Positions 12,101 to 24,400 are shown, numbered from the stretch's first letter. The stretch: DNA of 64,000 nucleotides from Hyaloscypha bicolor E (GCF_002865645.1 NW_020194517.1:62001-126000), one strand, 5' to 3'. Made by a program: numbers and translations. Notes: generated from the letters alone by a model not told the origin.

Positions 12101-12585
12101 AGTAATTTAAGCTTCATTTAAAGCTTGATTCTGGTACTAGTAGTGGTTTCCGTGGTTTTGGTATATTCCTTATTAATATCACTATTAAATCGCTCGAGCT
12201 AGGGCCCCGCTTTAGCCCGTTCTGGAGGGGCTCAGTCGAGCCGCACTAGCCGAATTAGGCTGAGGAAAAGGGGCTGCGAGTTCGTCTGAGGAGATGGGAT
12301 TTATAGCTAAATCGAATGCGAATTGAGCTCCCTGGCTGAAAACGAGCTATGTGGGGAGCTAGTATAGCTCTAGCTGTCCGCTAGGGCCCTCAGGAAGCTC
12401 TCCGAGCTCTTGGGAGTCAATGGAGGGGGGGCTAGAGCCCGGGGGGTCAGGGGGGGCCATTTAGCCTGTTCTAGTTCTACTTATAGTAGGTTCTAGAGCC
12501 TGGGGCTAAAGGGCTGAAGTATATGGAGTGAGTTCTGAAGGTGAGTGAAGTGTGGGTGTGAAAGTAGGGGGGGTAAAAAAAACCG
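12100..12585 (-). other. GC-rich 5' leader of the LINE
   Basis: This is the only strongly GC-rich island in the first 28 kb, with runs such as ggggggtcaggggggg near 12,440 and many GAGC/GCTC words. It is directly inside the 13-bp target-site duplication, so it is the 5' end of the LINE and the likely place of its internal promoter. I see no open frame of note in it. Confidence 0.5.
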
Positions 12586-12598
12586 TCCTGGAGCTTTA
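12586..12598. repeat. Target-site duplication of the LINE, 5' side
   Basis: Identical copy of 6,596-6,608. The Gypsy gag sequence resumes immediately after it. Confidence 0.9.
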
Positions 12599-13961
12599 GT
12601 ATGAGCTTCTTATTTAGTTTATACTTAATATCTTAAAGACTAATACCGCTTTCTATAAATAGTTATAAGAAGAGAATATAGAACTCCTGAAATACTTAAC
12701 TAGAGTATATTTAAAGCTTACTAAAGTTATAGTAAGTATTCTATATCTTATTAGAATTAGAGTATAGCTTCTTTAGGTAAGAATAGAGCTCTGAGAGCTA
12801 ATAGTACTAATTCGGACTATTTTTGTCTATATAAGGATTAGTTAGGGCAAGAGTATTACTAGTAAGTTTACTAGAAATATAGATAATCTTAAGATTCTCT
12901 AAGGAATATGAATTAGTATTTCCTTATAGCTTGTTCTTAACCTGAACTAGCCAGTTATTAAAGGTAGTATAATCTCTAGTAAAGAGAGTTGGATCTAGGA
13001 GCTTAGTAACTCTAGTATCTCTAAAAAGAGTATAAGATATAGGGAATCCTGGACGGAAATAAGCAGGAAATGGTTCGGAATTCTTTTGAGAGGGGTTTGG
13101 AGTAGCTAGAGTAGGCAAAGTAGAAGTAGTTAGAGCTACTATAAGCCGATCTACTATAGCCGTATAGTACTTAATATTATTCTCGAGCTTGGTATTATAG
13201 AGCTTGGTATTCTCGAAAATAGCTTTATTATAGCTATAGGTATTCTTGTATAAAATAGCTCTTTGGATATTTTCCCGGTAGCTCTTTATAATAATATTAA
13301 TATCTGAGAGTAAGGTATCGGGTTCCTTGGCCTATTCGTATAACTCTCTAGTAATAATATAGTCTTTGGTCTCTAGAAGCTTTATAATAAAAGTAGAGGG
13401 TTCTATTTCTATAGACTTGTCTATAAATTCTCCAGGAATACTAACGGGATATTCGGTTCGGGAAGGGCCGCTAACGGAATGACCTGAACTAGTAGGAGCT
13501 TTACCGGAAGCCTTGGCAGAAGTCGATATAGTTCCTGGTTATATAGTATTCTAGAAAATCGACCTATTATACTTTTCCTCTATTATATCCTCCCTGGCAG
13601 TCTCATTACCGGTATATATATAGGGCCTATAAGGTTATAGGATAGGGCTTAAGGATAGTAGTTAGGTTACTGGCTTATAGGTGCCTATTACTCTAGGACT
13701 TGGTTAAAGAGTAGCCTTTATTCGAGGTTCTTCGATTTTCGGGTTTTTGGAGGGGTTTCTAATATACTACTAGTATATATTTATAAAGGTATAAATACCT
13801 GATTTCTTTGAGGATTCTGAAGCTTTTCGCTTTTATTATTCTGGAGTCTATTATTTGTATTTCTGAGGTTCTGTTATCTTGGCGGCGCCTATATTACTAA
13901 TAGTTCTGAATTGGTTTATTTAAAATCCTCTATAGGATTAAAGGAAGTAAGCTTTAAATAC
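12599..13961 (-). pseudogene. Gypsy gag (5' part), RIP-degraded
   Basis: A 64-codon frame at 12,924-13,118 encodes KLLDPTLFTRDYTTFNNWL followed by VQVKNKL, the conserved gag segment of fungal Ty3/Gypsy elements just before the capsid core. The rest of the region is Ser/Pro-rich N-terminal coding sequence with stops. It continues across the LINE insertion into 6,595-6,290, where the zinc-knuckle remnant lies. The primer binding site should be just below 13,961, but RIP has made it unreadable to me. Confidence 0.65.
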
Positions 13962-14199
13962 TATTACGGGTATAGTATTCAGGGCTTGGAAAGCAAGGTA
14001 GAAGGTCCCTTATAAAGACGATTTAAAGCTAAAGAAGGGAAAACTAGAATACAGGAGGCTGCAAGGGAGTATATATACCCTATAGTATACTAGTCCCAAA
14101 GGGGCTAGCTTTCTAAATATCTCTAGTATATTCCAAGCATATTTCCCTAGTGAGGCGGCCGCGTCACGTGCGCCTAGGAGGCATCTGGGAATCATAATA
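13962..14199 (-). repeat. 5' LTR of the Gypsy element
   Basis: 238 bp, the same length as 1,593-1,830 and alignable over its whole extent without gaps. It keeps more CpG and TpG (for example ggcggccgcgtcacgtg) than the 3' copy, so RIP hit the two LTRs unequally. A 61-codon minus-strand frame inside it is a chance opening of LTR sequence and has an equivalent in the other LTR. Confidence 0.8.
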
Positions 14200-14204
14200 G
14201 CTAT

Positions 14205-15790
14205 TATAAATCTTATATTTTTCTTTATATAATTTCTAAGATTTCTAATTTTAAATATAATTTTAAATATATAATAGCTTTATTTATAAAATATATAAAT
14301 TTATAATTCAAGATTAGAACTATTTATTTTATTATTAAAAATCTTAATATAAAATAAAATAAATAAATTACTAACTTTTAATTTATAAATAATAAATTAT
14401 ATATAAGTTTTAATAGATTTATTTTCTTATTTAATAAAAAGAAATAAAAAAAGAAATATAGAAGTTTTTTTTTAGCTAGCTTAATAAATATTTAAAAAGC
14501 CCTAATTCGGAAAAAGAAAACTAATTTTTATATAAAACTTCTAAAATAATATAAAAGCTTTTAAAAGATATTCTATTTAATTAAAATAAAAAAATTATTA
14601 TTTATTTAAAACTAAAAAAAGAATTATTAAATTAAATTAAAAAAGAATTTAATAAAAAAGAATTTATTATATTATAAGGCTTATTATATAATATATCTCG
14701 AAATAAATTTCTAATATTATAGAAAATATTTATAAAATTACTAAATAAAGAATTTATTTAAATAAATTATTCTTTTATTATTATTTTTATTAATTTATAA
14801 AACTTTTTAAAATATTAGAAAAGTATTATAAAACCGGGTTTTTAAACTTAGAAAATAAAATAAAATAGCTTTTAATTTAAGAATTCTAAACTAAAAAAAG
14901 ATTTTATAAATATAGAAGCTTTAATATTCTAAATACTAGCTAGTTATATATATTATTACGGTTATATAATACTAAATTTACTAGTAAAGTAATAAAATAT
15001 AATAAAAGTAAAATAATTTATAAAATTTATATTATTAAAAGAAATAAATAGAAAATAGCCTTTTATATAAAATATAAATTCTATAAATAATTAATAACTT
15101 TTTTTAATCTAATAAATATTTCAAATATATTTCAGAAATATATTAATTAAATTCTTAGAAATTTTCTAAATAAATACTATTTTATTTATATAAATAATAT
15201 TCTAATTTATTTATTAAAATTAAAAGAAAAATACTATAAATATATATAGAAAGTTTTTTAATAATTTTAAAAAGTAAATTTATAACTAAATATTAATAAA
15301 ATTAAAATTAAAATTAAATTAATAAAATACTTGAAATTTATTATAGAAGCCAGAAAAGGTATTTATATAAATCTAATAAAACTTAAAGCTATTTTAAATT
15401 AGAAAGTTCTAAAATTAGTAAAAGATATATAAAGTTTTCTAGAATTTATTAATTTTTATAAATATTTTATTTGGGAATTTTTAGAAATTATTTAATTACT
15501 ATTTAATTATATATATAAGAATCGAATATTCTTATAAATAAATAAAATAGAAACTGCTTTTTAAAAGCTTAAAAAGATATTTATTTCGGGTTTAATACTA
15601 ATATAATTTAATTATAATTAGAAAATAGTTCTTAAAATAGATTTCTTTAAATAAAATATAAATAAAATTCTTATATAAATTAATAAAGAAAATATTTTAT
15701 AATTTTATAATTTTTTTCCGAAAAAGAATAATTTTATAAAATATAATTATAAGATTTTATTAATTTATATAATATATAATATTATTATAT
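14205..15790 (+). pseudogene. Ty3/Gypsy reverse transcriptase-RNase H fragment, plus strand, heavily RIPped
   Basis: Plus-strand translation near 15,184-15,240 gives FIYINNILIYLLKLKEKYYKY, the RT active-site box with both catalytic Asp codons turned into Asn. Downstream, near 15,360-15,500, the text follows the Gypsy pattern of a conserved lysine-rich helix, then SFLEFINFYKYFI, the RT thumb. Near 15,690-15,760 an RNase H start of the NYEI...KELL type is still visible. The fragment has opposite orientation to the 1,593-14,199 element and is cut at about 15,790 by the Copia-like repeat. No LTR was found for it. Confidence 0.65.
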
Positions 15791-16194
15791 AAATATAAAA
15801 TACTATTATATAAAATTAATAAAGTTATTATTATTTAGAAATAGAAAATATAATATTATAGTATTAATATATAATTCCTAAATTTATTAAGCCTAATAGG
15901 ATCTAGTTTATTAATTAAGTTACTTATATCCCGTATCCTGTATTTTATAATTATATATATAACTTTTAAAGAAATAGCTATATTAATATTAGAAACTTTC
16001 TAAAAAATACGAAAAATAATACTTTTCTCTAATTATATATAAATTCTCTAATTTAGTCTAATACTAGATTTCCTAAATATTTTATATATTTATATTATTT
16101 TTAAGGTTTTAGTTATATATTAAAGGCTATAATCTTTTATATATAACTTTCTTTTTTATAATATTTTTTATTTTATAAATTTATTTCCTATTTT

Positions 16195-16500
16195 ATTTAT
16201 ATTTAATTTATTTCTTTATATTTAATTTATTTCTTTATATTTAATTTATTTCTTTATATTTAATTTATTTCTTTATATTTAATTTATTTCTATAATTCAA
16301 TTTATTTCTTTATATTTAATTTATTTCTTTATATTTAATTTATTTCTTTATATTTAATCTATTTCTTTATATTGTACACTTTAATCTTCTTTATATTGAA
16401 TTATATTTCTTTATATTTAATTTATTTCTTTATATTTAATTTATTTCTTTATATTTAATTTATTTCTTTATATTTAATTTATTTCTTTATATTTAATTAT
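16195..16500. repeat. 19-bp minisatellite
   Basis: About 15 tandem copies of a 19-base unit, ctttatatttaatttattt, are nearly identical; unit starts fall at 16,214, 16,233 and 16,252. One irregular spacer with gtacac near 16,374-16,400 interrupts the array. The equivalent place in copy B (about 19,235-19,262) carries only about one unit, so the array expanded inside this one transposon copy. Confidence 0.9.
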
Positions 16501-17321
16501 ATAATATTTATATTAATTAGATATTTAAGAATATTTATTAGCTTGTATTTTATTATAGAATTAATAGAATTTAATTCTTTTTTAATTTATTTAACTTTTA
16601 TAATCTCTTATTATTTATATATTTAATAAAAATTTATTATATTAATTATTAAATACTTTTCTCGAATAGTTTTTAATTTAATTTAATATTTATATAATAA
16701 TTTCAAATTTATATAAATTATTAATAATAGTTCTATTTCTAATATTCTATTAATTATAGAGTTAATTAAAGTACTTATATTAAAGCCATAAACTATATTA
16801 TAGAATTCTAAAGCTAGAATATTTCTAGTAATTCTCTTATATTTAGTAAAGAACTAATAAATAATATTAGTATATCTAGTTTTATTTACTAGAACTAGAA
16901 TATATTTAATTTAGGAAAAGAGATCTTTATTATTTATAAATAAAGTATTTATAAAAATAATTAAATATAAAAACTTTTTTACTAGTTTTATAAATTTCAG
17001 TTTTCTAATAATATTCTTAATTTATTATTAAATATATTTATTAAATACCTTTATATTAGTTTCCGAAAATTTAATAGCTTAAATAATAATTAATAGATTA
17101 TATAAAGCTTCTAGTTAATAAACTAATATAATATATATTTCTCTAATATATTAGATAATATATTAGTTTTTAATAAAGAGATTTTAATAAAGAATATCTT
17201 TATTATTTATAATAATAATATTTTTTTAAAAAATAATTTAGAGGTTTTTATACTAGTATTTTTATATAAAAATAATTCTAGTAATATTTATATAAATAAT
17301 ATCTTTATTAAACTTGAAATT

Positions 17322-17619
17322 TGTAAGGTATTTATTAGTAGGTAATAAGATAATAGAATAAATTAGTATATTATAAAATTATAGTATTAAATTCAGTACA
17401 GAACTAATCTCTATTCCTTTTATAAGGTCCAGGGAAGCCTCTTCTAAATAAGAGGCCCCGATAACATATATATAATTAGTAATTTATAAGCCTAATACTT
17501 ATAATATAAATAGTAGTTAGTTATAAAGTCGGAGGGCCTCTAATCTCTCTAATTAATACCTGTAATATCCGAGGTTTGTTATATGCCCTTAAGTTATATA
17601 CGACCCTATATATATTACA
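17322..17619. mobile_element. Solo LTR with 5-bp target-site duplication
   Basis: A 298-bp segment starting TGTAAGG and ending ATTACA, so TG...CA ends, is flanked by AAATT on both sides (17,317-17,321 and 17,620-17,624). The paralogous copy B has the uninterrupted site gaaattataatt at about 20,085-20,096, which shows the segment was inserted. It keeps GC-rich words such as gaggccccg and ggagggcctc and is less mutated than its surroundings, so it arrived later. It matches neither the 238-bp Gypsy LTR nor the Copia-like LTR here. The element that produced it is not in the window. Confidence 0.85.
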
Positions 17620-18760
17620 AAATTATAATTAAAAGTAAGATATTTATATTTTTTAGCTAAGAATTTAGTTTCTTAAAGCTTTAATTACTTTGTTTTTATA
17701 AAATTATTAATTTTAATAAATAGAATATTATTAATTTAAAAACTAATAATTTCGAAAAATTATTTATTATAAAAAAAATAAAAATTATAAATTAACTATT
17801 TTATAAAAAGCTTATTAATATAATAGAAATAATAAGTTTTAAACTAGTAGTTTCTAGTTTCTAATATATTATATAATAGTTTTATAACTTTTAGAATAAA
17901 AATATTCTTTAGATTTAGCTTTCTAGTAAACTTATAAAATATTATATAAATATAATTCTATAATATTTATTATTATAATAATAATACTAAAAATAATTCT
18001 CTAGTTAATATATTAAATAATAGGTAATTATATTAATATTATATATCTTTTATTATTATTATAAGCTTAAATAACTAGTTTTAATTTCTTAATTTCTTTT
18101 TTTATATTTTTATATTTTATTTTATTAATAAACCGGGAATTAAAAATATATATCTTTTTTAGTATTTAAAATCTAGATATAATTTTAAATATATTCTTTT
18201 CTAAAAGACTAATAATTTTAATTTAGTAAAAGTTTCTATATAAGTTATTATTTTATAGAAATACTATAAAATCCGGGTTTTTATAAGAGTATTCTTTATT
18301 ATATTTTAGTAAAATAGTAAGAATAATAAAAGAAATTATATTTATATTACTTTTAGCCTTATTATAAAATTCAGAAATAGTTTTAGGTTTAAAGCTATTA
18401 GTAATAATCTTAATATTTCTTATATAAAAGAGCTTTAAAAAAGTTAAATAAAAAATAATATTATTATATAATAGAGCTAGTATATAGTTCTTTCTATTAA
18501 TAGCTACTAGCTTATATAGCCTATTTTAATTACTAGATTAATTAATATTTCCTTTATATTATATAAAAATATTCGAATTTAAAGAAAGTTTATAAATATT
18601 AGTAATACTAGAATTATTTCGGGTATTTAAAATATTTATAATCTAATATCTAGCTTAAAGCTTCTAAATTTCTATTATTTTTTTAAAAAATATTACTAAT
18701 TACTATAATATAATTAGTAATAAAGTATTATAAATTAAGAGAATTAGAATAATACTATTA

Positions 18761-19028
18761 TATAAATATAAAAATACTAGTTATATTAGTTAGTAAAGTT
18801 ATTATTATTTAGAAATAAGAATTATAGTATTATAATATTAATATATAATCCCTAAATCTGCTAAGCCTAAAGAAGTCTAGTTTACTAATTAAGTTACTAA
18901 TAAGATATAAGGTTATATAATTATATTTTATATCTTATATTCTATTACTTATATTCTATTACTTATATCCCGTATTCTATATCCCGTAACTATATATATA
19001 ACTTCTAAAGAAATAGCTATACTAATAC
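18761..19028 (-). repeat. LTR of Copia-like copy B (left, 3' in element sense)
   Basis: Aligns over its length with 24,937-25,182 and with the LTR-like start of copy A (about 15,790-15,990). It contains a short internal duplication of cttatattc/attacttat words (about 18,940-18,985) that makes it slightly longer than the right LTR. Confidence 0.65.
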
Positions 19029-22000
19029 TAGAAACTTTCTAAAAAACGCGAAAAATAGTATCTCTTTCTAATTATATACAAATTCCTTAATCCGGTCTAG
19101 TACTAGATTTCCCAAATACTTTATATATCTATATTATTTCTAAGGTTTTAGTTATATACTAAAGGCTATAGCCTTTTATATATAACTTCTCCTCTTATAA
19201 TATTCTTTTATCTCATATATTTATTTCTTATTTTATTTATATTCGACTTATTTCTTTATATCTAATTATATAATATTTATATTAATTAGGTATTTAAAGG
19301 TATTTATTAGCTTCGATTTTATTATATAATTAGCAGGATTTAATTCTCTTTTAATTTATTTAATTTCTATAATCTCTCGTTATTTATATATCTAATAAAG
19401 ATATATTATATTAATTATTAAATACTTTTCTCGAATAGTTCCTAATTTAATAAGGAATTTATATAATAACTTCGAATTCATATAAATTACTAGTAATAGT
19501 TCTATTTCTAATATTCTATTAATTATAGATTTAACTAAAATACCTATATTAAAGCTATAAGCTATATTATAGAATTCTAAAGTTAAAATACTTCTAGTAA
19601 TTCTCTTATATTTAATAGAGAACTAGTAAATAATATTAGTATATTTAGTTCTATTTATTAGAACTAGAATATATTTAATTTAGGAAAAAAGATCTCTATT
19701 ATTTATAAATAAAGTATTTATAAAAATAATTAAATATAAGAACTTTTTTATTAGTTTTATAAATCTTAGTTCTCTAGTAATATTCTTAATTTACTATTAA
19801 ATATACTTATTAAGTACTTTTATATTAGTTTTCAAGAATTTAATAGCCTAAGCTATAATTAATAAGTTATATAAAACTTCTAATTAATAGACTAATATAA
19901 TATATATTTCTTTAGTATATTAGATAATATATTAGTTTTTAATAGAAAGATCTTAATAAATAGTATTTCTACTATTTATAGTAATAGTATTTTTTATAGA
20001 AATAATTTAGAGGTTTTTATACTAGTATTTCTATATAAAAATAATTCTAGTAGTATTTATATAAATAATACTTTTATTAAATTTGAAATTATAATTAGAA
20101 ATAAAGTATTTATATTTCTTAGCTAAGAACTTAGCCTTATAAAGCTTTAGTTATTTTGCCTTTATAAAATTATTAGTTCTAATAAATAGAATATTATTAG
20201 TTTAAAAACTAATAATTCTAAAGAATTACTTATTATAAAGAAAGCAAGAATTATAAATTAATTATTTTATAAAAAGCTTATTAATATAATAGGAATAATA
20301 ACTCTTAAACTAGTAGTTTCTAGCTTCTAATATATTATATAATAGTTTTATAACTTTTAGAACTAAATTATTATTTAGATTTAGCTTTCTAATAAGCTTA
20401 TAAAATAAGTTAATATAAAAATTATAGTTAAGTAAGGTTATTAATTAGATATAAGCTTATAAGATATTATATAAATATAGTTCTATAATATCTATTATTA
20501 TAGTAATAATACTAAGAATAATTCTTTAGCTAATAAATTAAATAATAAGTAATTATATTAATACTATATATTTATTACTATTATTATAAGCCTAAATAAC
20601 TAGTTTTAATTTCTTAAACTTTTTCTTTATATCCTTATTATTAATCTTATTAATAAACCGGGAATTAAAAATATATATTTCTTTTAGTACCTAAAATCTA
20701 GAAATAATCTTAAATATATTCTTTTCTAGAAAACTAGTAATTTTAATTTAGAGAAAGTTCTTATATAGGTTATTATCTTATAGGAATACTATAATATCCG
20801 GGTTTTTATAAAAGTATTCTCTATTATATTTTAGTAAAATAGCAGGAATAATAAAAGGAATTATATCTATATTACTTTTAATCTTATTATAAAGTTTAGA
20901 AATAAGTTTAGATTTGCGGCTATTAGTAATAACCTTAATATTTCCTATATAAAAGAGCTTTATAGAAATTAAATAAAAGATAATATTACTATATAATAAA
21001 GCTAGTATATAGTTTTCCTTATTAATAGCTACTAGCTTATATAGCCTATTCTAATTACTAAATTAACTAATATTTCTTTTATATTATATAAGAATATTTA
21101 AATTTAAGGGAAGTTTATAGATATTAGTAATATTAGAACTATTTCGAGTATTTAGAATATTTATAATCTAGTATCTAGCTTAAAGCTTTTAAATTTCTAT
21201 TATTATTTTCTTAAATACTATTAATTACTATAATATAATTAGTAATAGAATATTATATTTAGTTATTTGGAATAAAGTACTATAAACCAAAAGAATTAGA
21301 ATAATATTATTAGGTCTAGTAAAATTATTAATAGTTTTAAAAGCTATTTAAAATATAGTATTCTTATTAATTTTATTAATTTTAGCTATAATAATAAAGT
21401 AAATATATTAAATTAGGCTATAATAATATTTTATAATTCTAATAGAACTATAAGCTTTTATAGAAACGATTTTAATCTTGGTTTCTATAATATTTATAAG
21501 CTAAATAAACTTCTTATTAGTAAATTATTTTTTAGTATTTATTATAATCTAATTAGGAGGGCCTAAATAAATATTAATCTAATACTATTTTAGAGTATCC
21601 CAAGTATATAATATACTAATATTTTAAAGCTATTAGCTAGCTTAATATCTAGTACCTTTATTAATAATATAAAATATAAGCTTACTAGAAATATAGAAAA
21701 TATTAATAATAATAAAGTAATTAAAGCTAATATTATTTCTTAGATTAAACTTAAATTATTCTAGTAATTATTCGAATTTCTAATATTACTTATAGTACTT
21801 TATAAAATACTTAAGAGCTTTTATATTAATATTATAACCTGTTTATTCTAATATATTTTAAAGTTTACTAATAAATAAATAACTAAAATAGTAATATAAA
21901 TATTATAATTTGATTTCTATAAGAAAGTAAGAGTTATAAATAAAGAATTCAGAAATAAAGCTTTATAGAATAATATTCTAAAGCAAGAAAAAGTATTTAA

Positions 22001-24126
22001 AATATTATATTATAAATATAAAATATCTAGTAAAAATAATAAAATAATTAATAAGATTATTAAAATAGATTTCTAGCTTATTTATATTAGCTAAACTAAA
22101 TAGAAATAAAATCCTTATAAATATAATATAGAATTATACTTGCCTAATTAGTATTCTTATTATTATAGATTTAATAAAAAATATAGATCTAATACTAAAC
22201 TAGATATTAACTTAACCTTTAGTAGTTTTATTAAGTTTAATACTATTATTAGTCTGCTATAAAGCTTGGAATTAGTTAGAACTAGTAATTAAGAATCTAG
22301 AAACTCTAGTATTAATTATAACTTTATAAAAGTAATAAGTATTATATCTTAATATATTATTAATTATAAATATCTAGGTATTTTCTATTTATTTAATAGG
22401 CTTTAAGATATGGTTTTTATTTATTATCTAGTATATAAGAAAAAGAAAAGTAAGGTTATTTATAAAAGTATTAGTTATAGAAATAATAGAAGCGGGGGCT
22501 ATAGGAATAGCTAAGAAGCTCTTAATAAAAATAAAATAGAAATTAGAATAATATTTCTTTCCTTTATTCGTTTTTACTAATAAGGCTTTAAAAGTATTAT
22601 TTACTAGTTTATTCTTATTATTCTTATTATTTTCTTTTCTTTTAAATTTAGTAATATATTATATATAAATATTACTAAAGTATTTATTAAAATTATAAGT
22701 ATTTTAAGATCTAAATTAGTAAATATTTCTATTCTTAAATCGAGCCTTTTTAGTTTCTTATTTTTCTAGTATATATTTCTATAAATAATATTTAGGTTTC
22801 TTATATATAAAATATAACTTCGAAGTATAATTATTATAATTATAGGACTTAAAATAGTTATTATAGGTTCTAAAGTTATAGCTGGGTTTATATTAATAAT
22901 TTCCGAATAAATAATAATTTGAAGAATTTTAAGAATAATATTATTAATTAGTAAAATAGGTTTTAGTAATAATTTATTACTTTTTCTTATAAATAGTAAT
23001 AGATAATTAGAGCTTATTAATAAGCTAGCCGAGATTATTAGAAGAATCCGAGACTATATATTAGTATACTAATAAGCCTTAATAGGAAATAATAATCTTA
23101 TTATATAAGAATTTGGTATTTTATAAAACAGAAATAAGGCTATATTATAATTTATATAGGTTATTAATTAGTATTTAGATAAGCTCAAATATTGTTTTTT
23201 TTGGGGTTCTTTACTATTATAATTACTAAGATAATAGTATTTCATTTATTTAAATTTCGATAATAGAAACCGGGGCCTTTAAAGAAACTATAAATATTTA
23301 TATAGGCCTCTTTATATATATAGCTCGAGAGCTAATTATTATAGAAATAGTCTTATACTAGTTTCTTTAATATAATAGAAAAAACTCTTACTAGTACTTC
23401 TTCTAAAAGCTTTATATATTAGTAAATATTAAGAAAAATAATAAGTTTATAATTAAAACTATTATTAGTTCTATTATATTTCTATATTTCGGAATATATC
23501 TTTATTATTTCTCTAATAAGCTTTCTAGTAGAAATAGTAAATATTAATTAATAATAGTTCGGGTTTAGTAATAATACTAATAATAGTAAAAATAAAAGTA
23601 GTAAATAGTCTTAACTTAGAGGAAATAAATAAATAGCTTGATTTCTTAACTAAGATTATCTAGTTTCCTTATATCTAGTTTTATCTAAAGTAAGATAAAC
23701 TAATATAATAGATCCCTAAAAAAGATCTATTCTAATTAGATTATTATTAATAATATTAGCTTTATTTTATATACTTTTTGTTTTTTCTTAGGTAAGATTA
23801 ATAAAGAATTATATAATAGTAAGGTTTCTATAGTTTTATTTAATATAAATATTATTATACTAAAGTTAGGCTCGAAGATTTTATATAAGTATATAATTAA
23901 TTAGACTATATATTATAGTATTAAAGTTTTTAAAGTTATTCTAAAATAAATTCTATAGATTATTATTATTCTTCTTATATAAAATATACTAATATATCTT
24001 AGTAATTATATATTTCTAAAGTTTAGCCTTTATTATAGTTACTAGGTTAATACTATTCTCTTATTTCTTAATTAGCTTCTTTCTCTTATTAGTATCTATA
24101 CTAAACCGAGTTTAGATTCTCTTTAG

Positions 24127-24148
24127 TATATATATATATATATATATA
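24127..24148. repeat. (TA)n microsatellite
   Basis: Eleven uninterrupted TA units inside the 5' part of Copia-like copy B. Confidence 0.9.
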
Positions 24149-24218
24149 GTTTATAGCAGGAGAGGTTTAAAGATAAGGTAGTTTATAATAGGTTTATAGA
24201 AAGAGTTTAGTAATAAAG

Positions 24219-24400
24219 GTATCTAGATACCTGGTTTAGATGCCTGGTTTAGATACCAGATATCTAGTTCAGATACCTGGTTAAGATACTAGATACCTGA
24301 TTTAGATACCTGATTAAGATATTAGATATTTAGTTATTAAGATACTAGATATCTAGTAATTAAGATACCAGATATCTGGTTTAGATATCAGATGTCTAAT
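24219..24400. repeat. Degenerate tandem repeat of an AGATACCTGGTTT-like unit
   Basis: At least 10 head-to-tail copies of an 11-17 base unit with core agatacctgg/agatatctag follow each other with small length changes. The array lies about 0.5-0.7 kb inside the 5' LTR of Copia-like copy B, so in the leader or start of gag. Unit variation is mainly C/T and G/A, as expected if RIP acted after the array formed. Confidence 0.8.

Larger units (their letters stand above)
6609..12585 (-). mobile_element. Tad-like LINE (non-LTR) retrotransposon nested in the Gypsy element
   Basis: A perfect 13-bp direct repeat, TCCTGGAGCTTTA, lies at 6,596-6,608 and 12,586-12,598 and brackets the insertion. On the minus strand the order is ORF1 with a zinc knuckle (about 12,100-10,845), an APE-type endonuclease (10,790-9,950), reverse transcriptase (about 9,900-8,600), RNase H (8,091-7,243), a 3' untranslated region and an A-rich tail (T-rich on the plus strand, 6,609-6,640). 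This matches the fungal Tad clade layout (gag-like ORF1, then EN-RT-RNase H). It is much less AT-rich than the Gypsy element around it, so it is probably younger, but stops interrupt most domains. Confidence 0.85.
1593..14199 (-). mobile_element. Ty3/Gypsy LTR retrotransposon, minus strand, with nested LINE
   Basis: Two direct repeats of 238 bp bound this element (1,593-1,830 and 13,962-14,199). Read on the minus strand, the order is 5' LTR, gag (about 13,960-12,599), a LINE insertion (12,585-6,609), the end of gag with a decayed zinc knuckle near 6,300, protease near 5,970, reverse transcriptase near 4,640, a chromodomain-like tail near 2,150, a polypurine tract and the 3' LTR. Without the LINE the element would be about 6.6 kb, normal for fungal Gypsy chromoviruses. 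Coding sequence is full of stops from RIP. I see no clear target-site duplication outside the LTRs (gtttt on the left, gctat on the right), so a flank may have been rearranged. Confidence 0.8.
15790..18760 (-). mobile_element. Copia-like retrotransposon, truncated copy A
   Basis: This block repeats the order of 18,761 to about 21,290 with an offset of about 2.5-3.0 kb. It starts with an LTR-like segment (about 15,790-15,990) equivalent to 18,761-19,028, continues through shared internal sequence, and breaks off at 18,760 exactly where the LTR of copy B starts. Two things are present here and absent from copy B: a 19-bp minisatellite (16,195-16,500) and a solo LTR (17,322-17,619). It is extremely TA-rich and has no open frames. 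I infer minus orientation from copy B. Confidence 0.6.

Noticed and set aside
16195..16500. CRISPR-like repeat array
   Set aside because: Units are directly adjacent 19-mers without spacers in eukaryotic transposon DNA; it is a minisatellite.
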